A stretch of 64,000 bases of DNA, from positions 930,001-994,000 of the forward strand of contig CP128857.1 in NCBI GenBank assembly GCA_030388725.1, in the 5' to 3' direction. Below are positions 28,329 to 37,049 of this stretch, one piece after another. The notes beneath the pieces are model-generated. The model made no database searches, was not told where the DNA came from, and saw nothing but the letters and a program-made list of their open reading frames with translations. The position numbers and the translations under genes were made by a program. Every line of letters begins with the position of its first letter. Positions within the stretch are counted from its first letter, which is position 1. This stretch comes from Prodigiosinella aquatilis (GTDB lineage Bacteria; Pseudomonadota; Gammaproteobacteria; Enterobacterales; Enterobacteriaceae).

Positions 28329-28795
28329 TTATTGGCAATATTCTCCAACTAGAAAAAAGCCGAGCTGAGTTTGCTGAGACTATCTATGACGTTTTGGCTC
28401 GGATCCGTAATTTGGATTTTAGCCAGCATCCAGACGGTGAAATGGTCGAGCAGGGTGTGGTTTACAAAACATTCCATGCGAATACTGCGCCATCAGCAAC
28501 CCGTATCGCTGAAACTCATCGACAGAATATAGATGTACAGTTCGTTATTTCTGGCACTGAGTATCTGGAATATCAGCCGGTGCTCTCGCGGACATCGGAT
28601 GAGGCACATCCTGAACAGGACAATGATTTCTATTATGGAAAATCAGGTAACGAAAAATCCTTGATCCTCAATAGTGGTGATTTTGTCGTGCTGTTCCCCT
28701 GGGACATTCACACTCCGTTATGTCAGGTGGAAACAGTACAGCAGGTTCGTAAAATTGTGGCTAAGGTTCCGCTTAGCTTGCTGAATTTGAAATGA
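28325..28795 (+). CDS. YhcH/YjgK/YiaL-family cupin protein
   Basis: Small beta-sandwich protein of 156 residues of the DUF386 family (YiaL, TabA, NanQ), often an anomerase or isomerase acting on sugar acids or linked to their operons. Conserved residues include HRQNIDVQFVISGTEYLEY, FVVLFPWDIHTP and KIVAKVPL, containing the His/Glu metal-site residues. It overlaps the reductase gene by four bases and precedes the oxidoreductase gene by ten. The reaction here is not known; anomerising the substrate of a neighbouring enzyme is the simplest guess. Confidence 0.85.
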   Translation: MIIGNILQLEKSRAEFAETIYDVLARIRNLDFSQHPDGEMVEQGVVYKTFHANTAPSATRIAETHRQNIDVQFVISGTEYLEYQPVLSRTSDEAHPEQDNDFYYGKSGNEKSLILNSGDFVVLFPWDIHTPLCQVETVQQVRKIVAKVPLSLLNLK

Positions 28796-28805
28796 GAGTC
28801 TTTCG

Positions 28806-30296
28806 ATGAATCTTTCACAAAATAATCTTAAACAGGTGTCGCCAGGGGTGATTGTTCCTGTATATGACCGTAGTTTACTGAAAATTCGTATCGTGCATCT
28901 TGGCTTCGGTGCATTCCACCGGGCACATCAGGCGGTTTTCGCTGATCAACTGGCGGCTGAACATGGTAGCGACTGGGGATATTGCGAAGTTAACCTGATT
29001 GGCGGCGAGCAGCAAATTGCTGATCTGAAACAACAGGACTTACTCTATTCCGTCTGTGAAATGAGTGGCAGCCATTGGCATGGTCGTGTCGTGGGTGTTG
29101 TGCGACAAGCGCTTCACGGCGCAGTGGATGGTATCGAGAAGGTGCTTGCGGCGATGACTCAGCCTGATATTGCGATTGTCTCGCTGACGGTAACGGAGAA
29201 AGGGTATTGCTATTTACCGTCAACCGCATCTATTGATGTGAGTCACCCGCTGATTCAGCATGATATCGCTCACCCGCGTCAGCCACACTCCGCGCCTGGG
29301 GTGATTATTGAAGCATTGCGGTTACGTCGGGAAAAATCCCTGATGCCGTTTTCCGTGATGTCCTGTGACAATATGCCAAATAATGGCAGCGTCACCCGTA
29401 ACGTAGTTCTTGCATTGGCTAAAGCGCAGGATGTTACGTTGGCCACATGGATTGAAGACAACGTCAGCTTCCCTTCAACGATGGTTGATCGGATTGTTCC
29501 CGCGATAACACCAGACTCTCTGGAGAAAATTACACAGGTCATTGGGGGCATTCAGGATCCGGTGGGGATTGCCTGCGAGCCCTTCAGACAATGGGTCATT
29601 GAAGATAATTTCGTCGCTGGACGCCCCGCTTGGGAGAGGGTCGGTGCAGAATTGGTAGCCGATGTACTGCCTTACGAAGAAATGAAACTGAGAATGCTGA
29701 ATGGCAGCCACTCTTTTCTGGCTTACCTCGGTTATCTGGCGGGTTATCAGTATATTGATGAGTGCATGCAGGACCAGGACTATGTACAGGCAGCTCGGCA
29801 ATTGATGTTGAATGAGCAGGCAACAACGTTACATGTTGAAAATGTCGATCTGGTGGCTTATGCCGAGTCATTGCTCGACCGTTACCGGAATACCGGGCTA
29901 AAACACCGTACCTGGCAAATTGCGATGGACGGAACGTTGAAGCTGCCACAACGCATGCTGGACTCGATTCGTGTCCATCTGGCTAAAGGCGAGTCTTTTG
30001 ATTTGTTGGCACTGGGCGTGGCGGGATGGATGCGCTATGTCAGTGGTGTGGACGATGCAGGGCAAGCTATTGAGATCAGTGATCCATTGAAAGAAAAACT
30101 GGCACAACTGGTGGCACAAAGTGTGGATGGCCAGGCCAGAGTCAACGCGTTATTAAGTCTACATGATGTATTTGGTCACGATTTGCCAGACAGTTCTGTT
30201 TTTATTCAACAGGTCTCTGCGGCTTATACCTTACTGCAAACGCATGGTGCAAAAAAATCAGTTGGCCTGATTTTACAGAAGGTAAATAAATACTGA
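28806..30296 (+). CDS. D-fructuronate reductase / mannonate oxidoreductase (YdfI/UxuB-like)
   Basis: Long-chain mannitol-dehydrogenase family enzyme of 496 residues, expected to interconvert D-fructuronate and D-mannonate with NADH. The N-terminal cofactor motif is HLGFGAFHRAHQA, and the catalytic region has VEREF-like FVAGRPAWERVGAELVADVLPYEEMKLRMLNGSHSFLAYLGYLAGY with the conserved Lys and His. It resembles E. coli YdfI, which sits near rspAB there too. RBS GAGAG lies seven bases before the ATG. It supplies mannonate for RspA. Confidence 0.88.
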   Translation: MNLSQNNLKQVSPGVIVPVYDRSLLKIRIVHLGFGAFHRAHQAVFADQLAAEHGSDWGYCEVNLIGGEQQIADLKQQDLLYSVCEMSGSHWHGRVVGVVRQALHGAVDGIEKVLAAMTQPDIAIVSLTVTEKGYCYLPSTASIDVSHPLIQHDIAHPRQPHSAPGVIIEALRLRREKSLMPFSVMSCDNMPNNGSVTRNVVLALAKAQDVTLATWIEDNVSFPSTMVDRIVPAITPDSLEKITQVIGGIQDPVGIACEPFRQWVIEDNFVAGRPAWERVGAELVADVLPYEEMKLRMLNGSHSFLAYLGYLAGYQYIDECMQDQDYVQAARQLMLNEQATTLHVENVDLVAYAESLLDRYRNTGLKHRTWQIAMDGTLKLPQRMLDSIRVHLAKGESFDLLALGVAGWMRYVSGVDDAGQAIEISDPLKEKLAQLVAQSVDGQARVNALLSLHDVFGHDLPDSSVFIQQVSAAYTLLQTHGAKKSVGLILQKVNKY

Positions 30297-30324
30297 TTTA
30301 ATAATCTGACTGATATTGGGTAAT

Positions 30325-30360
30325 AGGGATAAACGGTGTAACGCATTATCCCTATATATT
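30325..30360. other. ATAGGGATAA inverted repeat in the ydfI-uxaC gap
   Basis: ATAGGGATAA and its reverse complement TTATCCCTAT flank about 14 bases, roughly 115 bases upstream of uxaC. There is no T-run, so it could be a weak terminator or an operator. The 176-base gap otherwise carries an AT-rich promoter-like stretch. Confidence 0.4.
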
Positions 30361-30472
30361 AATGAGTTGGCACTAAATATGACGTTATTTTTTCTTATTG
30401 AGGAAAGGATATTATCTTTCCACTAGAAAAAAATGGACTGTGGTGTGAATTTATTTATGTAAGGGGGAAAGT

Positions 30473-31876
30473 ATGGCGTTTATCGGAAAGGATTTTATTT
30501 TAAACAATGAGATCGCCCGTAAACTTTATCATGATGTGGCTGAGCATCAACCGATTATTGATTATCACTGTCATCTCGATCCAAAAGTAATCGCTGAAGA
30601 CAGACCATTTGCTGATATCACGGCGCTTTGGCTGGCCGGAGATCATTATAAATGGCGGGCAATGCGTGCTAATGGCATTCCGGAAGAGAAAATAACCGGG
30701 AATGCAACAGCAATAGAGAAATTCCAGGCATGGGCTGAAACCGTTGAATCGTGTATTGGTAATCCGCTTTATCACTGGACGCATCTGGAATTAAATTTTT
30801 ATTTCGGGATCACGGAGACGTTAAATAGTCATAACTGGAAATCTGTTTGGGAAAAATGTAATGAATTACTCCGCTCACCGGCATTTTCTCCGAGAGGATT
30901 AATTAAAAAATCCAATGTGGAAACCATTTGTACAACAGATGCACCGACTGACTCACTGGAATATCATGATATTCTGCGGGCAGATAAAACATTTACAACC
31001 AAAGTGTTGCCGACATTTCGGCCGGATGATGCACTCGATGGTCAGGGTGACACCTTTATTCAGTTTATTGACCGTCTGGAAAAATTGAACAATAAAACGA
31101 TCACCCATTTTCAAGACTTCCTCGATGCATTAGATAGGCGTGTAGCTTATTTTCATCAGAAAGGAGGACGTTTATCCGATCATGGTCTAACCAAATTGGA
31201 ATTCATTCCATCGGATGAAAAAGAACAGGAAGCGCTTTTTGCGAAAAAAAGACAAGGTCTGGTATTATCTCGCGATGATGATGCTCGCTATAAATCTGCG
31301 GTGCTATTGTCGTTAGCGGCCTCTTATGCCAAACGTGACTGGGCAATGCAAATTCATTTCGGCGCATCCCGCAATAATAACAGCCGTATGTTTAAACAGT
31401 TAGGCGCCAATGTCGGTTATGACTCTATCTGTGATCAAACGGATGTCGCCAGTAATATAAATGGGTTGCTTGATGCGATGTCGCGTAATGACGCGCTGCC
31501 TAAGATTATTTTTTATAACCTGGATCCAACCTATAACGATGTCGTGGCCTCTTCACTGGCAAATTTTCAGGCGGCTGGCGCTGTGAAATCCCGTATGCAA
31601 TTGGGGGCGGGATGGTGGTTCAATGACACCAAACGTGGAATGATTCGACAATTAACCGCACTGGCTGATCATGGTTTGCTGGTGAATTTTGTCGGTATGC
31701 TGACTGACTCACGTAGCTTTATTTCTTATACCCGACATGAATACTTCCGTCGTATTTTATGCAATCTAGTCGGGCAGTGGGTAACGGATGGTGAAATACC
31801 TGAAGATAATGCGCTACTAACTCGACTGATTAAGAATATCTGTTATCAGAATGCACGGGATTACTTTAATTTTTAG
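30473..31876 (+). CDS. uxaC: uronate isomerase
   Basis: Amidohydrolase-fold isomerase of 467 residues (E. coli UxaC 470) converting D-glucuronate to D-fructuronate and D-galacturonate to D-tagaturonate. Metal-binding IDYHCHLDPK lies near residue 27; QIHFGASRNNN, GWWFNDTKRGM and VNFVGMLTDSRSFISYTRHEYFRRI are characteristic. GGGGGAAAG precedes the ATG. Separated from ydfI-like by 176 bases, it may have its own promoter. It provides the entry step for glucuronate into the local fructuronate-mannonate-KDG route. Confidence 0.96.
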   Translation: MAFIGKDFILNNEIARKLYHDVAEHQPIIDYHCHLDPKVIAEDRPFADITALWLAGDHYKWRAMRANGIPEEKITGNATAIEKFQAWAETVESCIGNPLYHWTHLELNFYFGITETLNSHNWKSVWEKCNELLRSPAFSPRGLIKKSNVETICTTDAPTDSLEYHDILRADKTFTTKVLPTFRPDDALDGQGDTFIQFIDRLEKLNNKTITHFQDFLDALDRRVAYFHQKGGRLSDHGLTKLEFIPSDEKEQEALFAKKRQGLVLSRDDDARYKSAVLLSLAASYAKRDWAMQIHFGASRNNNSRMFKQLGANVGYDSICDQTDVASNINGLLDAMSRNDALPKIIFYNLDPTYNDVVASSLANFQAAGAVKSRMQLGAGWWFNDTKRGMIRQLTALADHGLLVNFVGMLTDSRSFISYTRHEYFRRILCNLVGQWVTDGEIPEDNALLTRLIKNICYQNARDYFNF

Positions 31877-32172
31877 TTTTAAAGAAGGATAACTACGCTT
31901 GATATTTTTTTTCATGTCTTTATTAAATGAGGTTTTATCTATCAAATGTAGTTTGGATTATGTTGTTTTTTGAGATTTTTATAAAAATAAAATAGAGCGC
32001 TATCAGGATTTTCATTGTCGAGGAGATGAATACACCAGGTGAAAATGATGATGTTCAAATAAGTTAGATATGAAGATGATTTTTTCTCTGTATCTGATGG
32101 CCTTATTAAAAAAACATTTTTACCACGATATCTTCATTGCGTATAATTTTTTGCAAATAGAGGCTTGATAGA
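31877..32172. other. AT-rich region upstream of the GPH transporter
   Basis: 296 bases without a gene, very AT-rich. It should carry the transporter promoter. I looked for a KdgR-type palindrome; the best candidate, around 32106-32124 (AAAAAAACATTTTTACC), is too weak to call. Confidence 0.4.
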
Positions 32173-33666
32173 ATGTCTAAAAAAGTTACCGTACCCATTG
32201 GCATCGGCTATGGGTTAACAGATATTATGGGTGGAGGCGCCTTTACGGTTATCGGTGCCTGGTTGTTATTTTTCTATACCACATTTGTTGGTTTAACACC
32301 TATAGAAGCCGCGTCAATTGTTGCGATCGCCCGTATTGTCGATGCGATAATCAGCTTGTTTATGGGTAGCTTTACCGACCATTTTTACAAGAATTATTTC
32401 GGCAAGAAATTTGGCCGGCGGAGATTTTTCCTGCTAATTGGCACACCATTAATGCTGGTTTATACCCTCTTGTGGGTGAATGGTATGAACTACTGGTTCT
32501 ATCTGACGGTTTATCTATTATTTGAAGTGATTGCAGCTATGGTATTGATACCATGGGAAACGCTGCCATCGGAAATGACCAAAGATTTTAATCAGCGTAC
32601 CAAACTGTCAACATGCCGCATGTTTTTATCGGCAGTCGGGACATTTCTGGCAACCTTTATCCCTGGTTTGTTGATTAGCCATTTTGGGGAACATAACCCA
32701 TCGGCCTATTTTGTGAATGGTTTGTTTTTCGCTATTTTGTTCGCCATCTGTGTATTTATCTCTTATAAAGTCACCTGGGAACGTGAATTGACGGATGAGA
32801 TGAAGGCGGTATTAGAGTCCCCGGAAGCCACTCAGAAGAGGACGCTTGGAGAACAGTTAACTCGTTTTTGTAATCTGTGGGCCGAATATGCTTCTACTTT
32901 AAAAGTCAGAGCATTCAGGAAACATTTAGCCATCTACTTACTGTCGTTTACGGCTAAAGATATCTATAACACCGTATTTGTTTTCTTCTGTGTATATTGT
33001 TTGAGTATTTCTTCTTCTGTGGCAGCCAGTTTGCTGTCATTAAGTATTATCGGGTTGCCTGTGACGCTGTTGGCCGGTCTGGCTATGATCAAGTATGGAC
33101 CGTCCAGACTGTATATATTTGCCTATTCCGTCATGTTGCTGTGTCTGGGGTGCCTGTATGCGGTGTATGTTTATGAACCACAGTCAAAAATCATAATGTT
33201 GTTTGTCATTGCGGGTATTTATCAGGTTGGACGATGTGTGCTGGAGTTTACTCCCTGGAATGTTTTTCCTTTTATCCCGGATGTGGACGAAGCCATTACC
33301 AAAAAAAGGCGCGAAGGGTTATTTGCCGCAGTAATGACATTTTCCAGAAAAACCACCGTTGCTATCGCTACTTTTATTGTAGGGGTGGTTTTACAGGAAG
33401 GTGGGTTTGTAACGGGTAGTAGCATTCAATCACCAGAAGCGATAAAAACAATTGCCTTACTCCTGTTTCTGGGAACGGGGGTTCTGTTAGTTCTGGCATT
33501 AATGATCGCGTTGACCTTTAGATTGAATAAGAAAACACACACTATTCTGGTCAATGAAGTTGAACGTCTAAGAGACCACGGTAGTAAACAAACCGTAGAT
33601 GTAAATACCAAACAGGTTGTTGAAGATTTAACCGGTTATAAATATGAAAAAGTCTGGACAGACTAA
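32173..33666 (+). CDS. GPH-family oligogalacturonide/uronide symporter (TogT-like)
   Basis: Inner-membrane glycoside-pentoside-hexuronide:cation symporter of 497 residues with 12 predicted helices. The N-terminal GIGYGLTDIMGGGAF, DAIISLFMGSFTDH and KKFGRRRFFLLIGTPLM, and the WETLPSEMTKDFNQRTKLSTCRM loop are typical of the oligogalacturonide transporters TogT/OgtA of soft-rot bacteria. Its place after uxaC fits import of pectin-derived uronides. Other uronide substrates (glucuronides) remain possible. GAGGCTTG precedes the ATG. Confidence 0.82.
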   Translation: MSKKVTVPIGIGYGLTDIMGGGAFTVIGAWLLFFYTTFVGLTPIEAASIVAIARIVDAIISLFMGSFTDHFYKNYFGKKFGRRRFFLLIGTPLMLVYTLLWVNGMNYWFYLTVYLLFEVIAAMVLIPWETLPSEMTKDFNQRTKLSTCRMFLSAVGTFLATFIPGLLISHFGEHNPSAYFVNGLFFAILFAICVFISYKVTWERELTDEMKAVLESPEATQKRTLGEQLTRFCNLWAEYASTLKVRAFRKHLAIYLLSFTAKDIYNTVFVFFCVYCLSISSSVAASLLSLSIIGLPVTLLAGLAMIKYGPSRLYIFAYSVMLLCLGCLYAVYVYEPQSKIIMLFVIAGIYQVGRCVLEFTPWNVFPFIPDVDEAITKKRREGLFAAVMTFSRKTTVAIATFIVGVVLQEGGFVTGSSIQSPEAIKTIALLLFLGTGVLLVLALMIALTFRLNKKTHTILVNEVERLRDHGSKQTVDVNTKQVVEDLTGYKYEKVWTD

Positions 33667-33691
33667 CCCTCCCTTGTTCAGATGAACACTC

Positions 33692-33722
33692 CACTATACC
33701 GTCACTTGCCGACGGTATAGTG
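33692..33722 (+). terminator. terminator after the GPH transporter
   Basis: A perfect 12-bp stem, CACTATACCGTC and its complement, encloses a 7-base loop 25 bases past the stop, followed by TTTCTCC. Confidence 0.75.
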
Positions 33723-33732
33723 TTTCTCCATA

Positions 33733-33859
33733 TATACCCGTCATACTTCAAGTTGCAGGTGTGTTGGCTGCGTTCGCTCACCCGAATCACTTACCTGAGT
33801 AAGCTCATCGGGATTCGCTCACTTGCCGCCTTCCTGCAACTCGAATTATTTTGAGTATA
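33733..33859. repeat. TATACCC-ended intergenic repeat, copy B
   Basis: About 127 bp starting TATACCCGTCATACTTCAAG and ending CTGCAACTCGAATTATTTTG-AGTATA. The termini form an imperfect inverted repeat and no protein is encoded. It is nearly identical to the element at 45388-45514 and related at its ends to 3252-3380. It fits a non-autonomous repeat family found in intergenic regions of related enterics. Confidence 0.8.
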
Positions 33860-33959
33860 GACTGAGCCAAATTTCCATGCATTCAATGAAATATGGGCGT
33901 GATGATGATTAACGCCAGATTGATGTAATGCTGGGAAAAGAAGATGGATATCGTCTTGA

Positions 33960-33973
33960 TTATACATGTATCA
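33960..33973. promoter_or_regulatory. ATACATGTAT operator-like palindrome upstream of rspR
   Basis: TTATACATGTATCA is a perfect palindrome at its core, 37 bases before the GntR gene start. The near-identical TTATACTTGTATGG occurs upstream of rspA. The likely role is autoregulation by the GntR protein; inferred. Confidence 0.45.
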
Positions 33974-34009
33974 TGATTGATAAATTTCTTGAATAACTCA
34001 CTGTGTGGT

Positions 34010-34696
34010 ATGGATACATCTTCTCAGATCAACAACAACGAGCCGATAAATCAGCAAATATATCGTTTGCTGCGTAAAGATATCGTTGAGTGCAGTATTC
34101 CACCGGGTACGCTGTTATCCGAAAAGGAAATATCTACGCGTTTTGATGTTTCTCGACAGCCAGTTCGTGAAGCGTTTATCAAATTGGCCGAAGCTGGTTT
34201 GGTGCAGATATTGCCCCAGCGTGGTACTTTTGTGATGAAAATTTCGGAGCAGCGGGTTGCCGAAGCGAGATTCATTCGGCAGGCGATAGAGTGTGCCGTT
34301 GCCCGTCGTGCTGCTGAAGCGGCGACGGATGAGCAACTGCTGATTCTGGAACATAATTTGCGTCGGCAGGAGCTGGCCGCGCAAAACAACCAGATGCGAG
34401 AATTTCTTAACCTGGACGATGATTTTCACCGCCTTTTGACCCAGATGGCGAGTTGTCCGTTGGCATGGGATACGATAGATTCCATTAAGTCCACCATGGA
34501 CCGAGTTCGTTTCCTCAGCCTGAGCCAGGTATCACCGCCACAGAGTCTGATTCAGCAGCATTACCAGATTTTCAACGCGCTGAAAGCCCACAATGCGGAT
34601 GATGCGGAGAATGCTATTCGTATACACCTTCAGGAAATGATCTATTCCATCACCCCGATTGCCCAACAGAACCTCGATTGGTTCGAGCATTTCTGA
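34010..34696 (+). CDS. rspR: GntR/FadR-family regulator, RspR-like
   Basis: Transcriptional regulator of 228 residues, close in pattern to E. coli RspR (YdfH), which represses rspAB. The ATG at 34010 gives the matching N-terminus (xINQQIYRLLRKDIVECSIPPGTLLSEKEIS). The winged helix includes RFDVSRQPVREAFIKLAEAGLV and PQRGTFV. The C-terminal FCD domain has metal-type residues in LDDDFHRLL and QQHYQIFNAL and ends with HLQEM. No strong RBS is visible (GTGTGG). It probably senses a sugar acid of this island. Confidence 0.9.
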   Translation: MDTSSQINNNEPINQQIYRLLRKDIVECSIPPGTLLSEKEISTRFDVSRQPVREAFIKLAEAGLVQILPQRGTFVMKISEQRVAEARFIRQAIECAVARRAAEAATDEQLLILEHNLRRQELAAQNNQMREFLNLDDDFHRLLTQMASCPLAWDTIDSIKSTMDRVRFLSLSQVSPPQSLIQQHYQIFNALKAHNADDAENAIRIHLQEMIYSITPIAQQNLDWFEHF

Positions 34697-34763
34697 TGCG
34701 GGTTTTAGGTGTGTGGTGGGATTTATTACAGATAATGAGAAAAATATGCGGCAAAAAACATGA

Positions 34764-34792
34764 TTATCGGGCGACAGAACGACGCCCGATAA
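34764..34792. terminator. terminator between convergent rspR and ydfZ
   Basis: TTATCGGGCG and CGCCCGATAA form a perfect 10-bp stem around a 9-base loop. It lies between the stops of the two convergent genes and lacks a long T-run. Confidence 0.7.
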
Positions 34793-34799
34793 ACGTGGT

Positions 34800-35006
34800 T
34801 TAGTCTCCCCCAAGACGCATCAGCTCTTCTGGTGCGAAATAGCCATCCACGTTTCTCAGCTCAACACATTTTGCTTTACGGATCTCTTCACGTTTCAACT
34901 TTTCGTCGTGAATAGCGGCAATAGTACCCACCAGATGAGAGCCGTTTTGCATCACCCGACAACCGGGGTTGAGTGGATTTCTGTATCTGTCATACGCTGT
35001 ATACAC
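34800..35006 (-). CDS. ydfZ: YdfZ-family small protein
   Basis: Small protein of 68 residues resembling E. coli YdfZ (67 residues): TAYDRYRNPLNPGCRVM at the N-terminus and FAPEELMRLGGD at the end follow its pattern (TYDRNRN...GSRVM and LAPLDLIRLGMN). YdfZ was reported as a selenium-binding protein and is induced under anaerobiosis by FNR in E. coli; its biochemical job is unclear. In E. coli it also neighbours the rspR gene. AAGGAGG precedes the ATG. Confidence 0.82.
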   Translation of the reverse strand: MYTAYDRYRNPLNPGCRVMQNGSHLVGTIAAIHDEKLKREEIRKAKCVELRNVDGYFAPEELMRLGGD

Positions 35007-35300
35007 AATAGCCTCCTTCGTTTGACCACAAAAACCATTTTGATCCTACTGCGTGAGAGGAATAGGTGCCAGAACATTAGTCGGATTATAAAAAATGGTT
35101 CTATACCGGTCATCTGTCAAACTGCCGGTGTATGGTGTCGAACCTCAGTTACTCGCCTCATCATCCATGGGCCTCGCCCTTATGGGGCGGCTGCACACTG
35201 CGTTCAAATCGGCTTCTGGCAGATTTGTCATGGAGTCCGCTCTCAGGAATTCACCCGGTTATTGCCACGGTACCCATGATTGTCGTTCGGTTGTGTCATA
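35007..35300 (-). promoter_or_regulatory. ydfZ upstream region
   Basis: 294 bases without a gene, containing the ydfZ promoter on the minus strand. On that strand GGATCAAA is a half match to an FNR box; no full dyad is visible. The part next to the LacI gene is of higher GC and shows nothing recognisable. Confidence 0.4.
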
Positions 35301-36287
35301 TTAACGTACTACCAGCGTTGGCTCGATACGCACCGTAACCCCACTGCTGGCGGTGCCATTCAGTACCTGTTCCAGATTCACCAGTACCTGTTCTACCAAC
35401 TGCTCTACCGGCTGGCGGATCGTGGTCAGCCGATAACCTTCCCACGCTGCCAGAGGTGTATCATCACAGCCGATAATTTTCTGTGTGTCGCCACCTTCCA
35501 GCCGCAGGGCGTCCAACGCGCCAAACGCCAGTGCGTCACAGGCACAAAACACGCCTTCAGTTTCGGGGTAGCTTTGCAACAGCTGCTTCATGGCGCGATA
35601 CCCGCTGTGATAAGCGTAGTCCTGATTGATCATGATATGCGGCGATGGCAATCCGTATTGTTGCAGTGTGGCGCAGAAGCCAGCCAGTCGTTCCTGCGAA
35701 GCCTGGCCATCTTGCCGGCCACTGATAAACGCCAACTGGGTCAGACCAAGACTGACCAGATAGTCTGCCGCCAGCTGCCCGGCCATCCGGTTATCGGACA
35801 GCACGGCAGTAATGGTTTCACGCTTATCCTCGCGGCCCATCAGCACCATGGGCAGATTCAGTTCCAGACAACGTTCGGTGGTGTGCTGCGACAGACTACC
35901 GGCTGAGATAATCGCGGCTTCCACTTGATAGGAGAGTGCCTGTTGCAACTGGGCTCGAATATCACAGGGTTCGATAACGGTGATCAGCATCGGTACGAAG
36001 CCATGCCGTTGTAACGCCTGGGTTAACAGGCAAAACAGATAGGGCTGAAACGGATTATCGAACTCGCTCATCACCACGGCGATAATGCCAGAGCCCTGGC
36101 GTCCGGAATTTACCAGCGCCCGCGCCAGCGCATTGGGGCGATACCCCAGTGTTTCCGCCGCTGCCAGAACTTTGGCTCGGGTCGCCGGGCTGACCTTGTG
36201 CTGTGCTGTGTACGTGCGGGATACGGCAGAAGGCGAAACCCCCGCACAGCGTGCGACGTCAATGGACGTGACACGTTTTACCGTCAT
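35301..36287 (-). CDS. LacI-family repressor of the ABC importer operon
   Basis: Regulator of 328 residues. The N-terminal helix-turn-helix and hinge read TSIDVARCAGVSPSAVSRTY ... YRPNALARAL, followed by a periplasmic-binding-like sugar domain with GREDKRETITAVLSDN and GVFCACDALAFGALDALR. Its start overlaps the stop of the hydrolase gene by four bases, so it is the last gene of the ABC operon and is autoregulated. The operator TGCATACGTTTGCA upstream of the binding-protein gene at 41247-41260 fits this family. Confidence 0.9.
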   Translation of the reverse strand: MTVKRVTSIDVARCAGVSPSAVSRTYTAQHKVSPATRAKVLAAAETLGYRPNALARALVNSGRQGSGIIAVVMSEFDNPFQPYLFCLLTQALQRHGFVPMLITVIEPCDIRAQLQQALSYQVEAAIISAGSLSQHTTERCLELNLPMVLMGREDKRETITAVLSDNRMAGQLAADYLVSLGLTQLAFISGRQDGQASQERLAGFCATLQQYGLPSPHIMINQDYAYHSGYRAMKQLLQSYPETEGVFCACDALAFGALDALRLEGGDTQKIIGCDDTPLAAWEGYRLTTIRQPVEQLVEQVLVNLEQVLNGTASSGVTVRIEPTLVVR

Positions 36288-37048
36288 GATTGTCTTCCTG
36301 CGATAGGTAGCCAGATGCCATTATGCAGTTGCCAGCGTTCCCCTTGCTCGGGTAGGAATACCTGTTTTGTCTGCTTCAGTGTTTGTTGAAGTAAGGGTTT
36401 TTGCATTTGCTGAACGTGGTAAAGCCCCAGCATGGCACCTGGTTTGCGGGTAAAGTGTTGGATCTGTGACCAGGAGCCATGATAAGGCGAGGCACAGTCC
36501 TGCACGGAAAAACATTCCACCAGTGCCATATCTGCTTGCGCGAGCAACGCTTCCCCCTTCGGGGACAACGAGCCATCACCACTGTAAAACAGTGAGCCTT
36601 CTGGCCCGGTTAGTAACAGTGATACGTTAGGCACCGAGTGGCGTGTGGCGGCGGTCTGGCATTGCCACGGGCCAATAGTGTGTAACTGGTCGGTTGCCAG
36701 CCAATGGATAGCGAACTGTGGCCGGTTGGCGGGCCAAAAAGCGAAATCCGCCAGCGCTTGTAACTGAGTCAGTTGTCGACGGGGCGCAATAGCTTGTAGT
36801 GGTGCTGTGCGTCCACAAGACTCGCACCAGTTCAACCAGGTCGTGAAGCCCAGCACATGGTCGGGGTGACAATGGGTAAAGTAGACCGCCTGAATTTGAT
36901 CCGGCTGGATCTGCCGTTGCCAGAGTGCCTGAGGCACCGTTGGCCCGCAGTCGATCAGTAACTGAAAATCCCCTTTGATGAGCCGAACCGCGGCATTGAT
37001 CCGCTGATTGTCGTAGGCTTCCCCGCTACCAAGAATATCCAGTTCCAT
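36284..37048 (-). CDS. metallo-beta-lactamase-fold hydrolase (PhnP/RNase Z-like)
   Basis: Cytoplasmic metal hydrolase of 254 residues. The motif FTHCHPDHVLGF is the HxHxDH metal site; the N-terminus MELDILGSGEAYDNQR and the later FYSGDGSL (Asp ligand) fit the PhnP/phosphodiesterase branch. It lies one base after the ATPase gene and overlaps the LacI gene. In this setting it may cleave a phosphodiester or cyclic phosphate bond in the imported compound. That is inference; no substrate-specific motif is recognised. Confidence 0.8.
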   Translation of the reverse strand: MELDILGSGEAYDNQRINAAVRLIKGDFQLLIDCGPTVPQALWQRQIQPDQIQAVYFTHCHPDHVLGFTTWLNWCESCGRTAPLQAIAPRRQLTQLQALADFAFWPANRPQFAIHWLATDQLHTIGPWQCQTAATRHSVPNVSLLLTGPEGSLFYSGDGSLSPKGEALLAQADMALVECFSVQDCASPYHGSWSQIQHFTRKPGAMLGLYHVQQMQKPLLQQTLKQTKQVFLPEQGERWQLHNGIWLPIAGRQS

Positions 37049-37049
37049 A

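Noticed and set aside
32106..32124. Possible KdgR box upstream of the GPH transporter (AAAAAAACATTTTTACC)
   Set aside because: Only about half of the positions fit the KdgR palindrome, and the region is so AT-rich that such a match is expected by chance.
34990..35060. FNR box upstream of ydfZ
   Set aside because: Only one half site (ATCAA) is visible; the partner TTGAT at the correct spacing is absent.
35280..35906. Plus-strand open frame of 208 codons opposite the LacI gene
   Set aside because: It is a shadow of the LacI coding strand: no RBS, composition rich in Gln, His and Cys, and no recognisable family.
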